Origin: Methanomicrobiales archaeon
Lineage (GTDB): Archaea; Halobacteriota; Methanomicrobia; Methanomicrobiales; Methanoculleaceae
Assembly (NCBI GenBank): GCA_012521035.1
Contig: JAAYND010000246.1
Location: 1-6,525 of the forward strand
DNA length: 6,525 bases
Direction: 5' to 3'
Made by a program: the position numbers and the translations under genes
The notes under the pieces: generated by a model
Told to the model about the DNA's origin: nothing
The model's input: only the letters and a program-made list of their open reading frames with translations
Database searches by the model: none
Shown: in pieces, positions 6,218 through 6,525 of the stretch
How the letters are laid out: every line of letters starts with the position of its first letter
Numbering within the stretch: position 1 is the stretch's first letter

Positions 6218-6525
6218 ATGGCCGACTATGAGCTGACGAAAGAGCAGCTCGACGCCGTTCGCAAGATTGAGGGGTTCCCGATCGGGAAGGATGAAGATAT
6301 CATTGCGCTCTCCGATCCACCGTATTACACGGCCTGCCCCAACCCCTGGATTGGGGAGTTCATTGAGAAGTATGGGCGGTCGTTTGATCCTGAAGAGGAG
6401 TACGACTGCGAGCCGTTTGCGGCGGACGTGAGCGAGGGGAAGAACGATCCGATCTACAACGCTCATTCCTACCACACGAAGGTGCCGCACAAGGCGATCA
6501 TGCGCTACATTCTCCACTACACGAA
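6218..6525 (+). CDS. pglX: PglX-like DNA methyltransferase of BREX, N-terminal part only
   Basis: Only the first 102 residues are in the window. SDPPYYTACPNPWI at residues 32-45 contains the DPPY catalytic motif (Asp33-Pro-Pro-Tyr36) of amino-methyltransferases that modify adenine N6 or cytosine N4. The motif lies very near the N-terminus, before any S-adenosylmethionine-binding FxGxG motif, so this is the permuted beta-type order; the binding motif should come soon after the right edge, following KAIMRYILHYT. In type 3 BREX the gene after brxC is pglXI, an adenine-specific methylase that marks host DNA so that the system ignores it. That role is assigned by family and position. The ATG follows the brxC TGA after a single base, and GGTGGTGGAG at 6204-6213 inside the end of brxC offers a ribosome-binding site. 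The alternative is a methylase of another restriction-like system, which the gene order makes less likely. Confidence 0.8.
   Translation, partial: MADYELTKEQLDAVRKIEGFPIGKDEDIIALSDPPYYTACPNPWIGEFIEKYGRSFDPEEEYDCEPFAADVSEGKNDPIYNAHSYHTKVPHKAIMRYILHYT

Noticed and set aside
6074..6517. 147-codon minus-strand frame
   Set aside because: It is antisense to the end of brxC and to the methylase start, where the DPPYY motif proves the plus strand.

Overview
The window most likely comes from an archaeon, probably a methanogen of the Methanomicrobiales type. The reasons are moderately GC-rich coding DNA, a long and strongly AT-rich promoter-like stretch before the main operon, and no clear Shine-Dalgarno sequence before the first genes. 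This placement is an inference from style and remembered family resemblance; no rRNA or other marker gene is present.

Layout. (1) Positions 1 to about 603, minus strand: the C-terminal part of an IS4-superfamily (IS1634-like) transposase. It carries a perfect Y-x2-R-x3-E-x6-K signature but has no N-terminal part, so it is an IS remnant, and the left window edge cuts off its C-terminus. (2) 604-1641, plus strand: a 345-residue protein I do not recognise, whose start codon lies at the edge of the transposase remnant. (3) 1642-2068: a 427-base gap with a hairpin just after the stop codon, several short inverted and direct repeats, and an AT-rich tract with a small palindrome that probably holds the promoter of the next operon. 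(4) 2069 to the window end: three tightly packed plus-strand genes. These are a small P-loop protein (BrxF-like, 156 residues), a giant P-loop ATPase (BrxC/PglY-like, DUF6079 type, 1226 residues) and the first 102 residues of a DNA methyltransferase with a DPPYY catalytic motif (PglX-like).

The gene order small P-loop protein, giant ATPase, methylase is the opening of a type 3 BREX anti-phage operon (brxF, brxC/pglY, pglXI, then normally brxHII, pglZ, brxA). The ATG of brxC overlaps the TGA of brxF, and the methylase ATG follows the brxC stop after one base, so the three are almost certainly co-transcribed and translationally coupled. In BREX the methylase marks host DNA, while the BrxC/PglY ATPase and partner proteins block replication of unmodified phage DNA without the simple cleavage used by restriction enzymes. 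The helicase, PglZ and BrxA are expected beyond the right edge and cannot be seen. The upstream unknown gene and the IS remnant fit a defence-island setting, but the unknown gene is separated from the operon by the long gap and its link to BREX is unproven.
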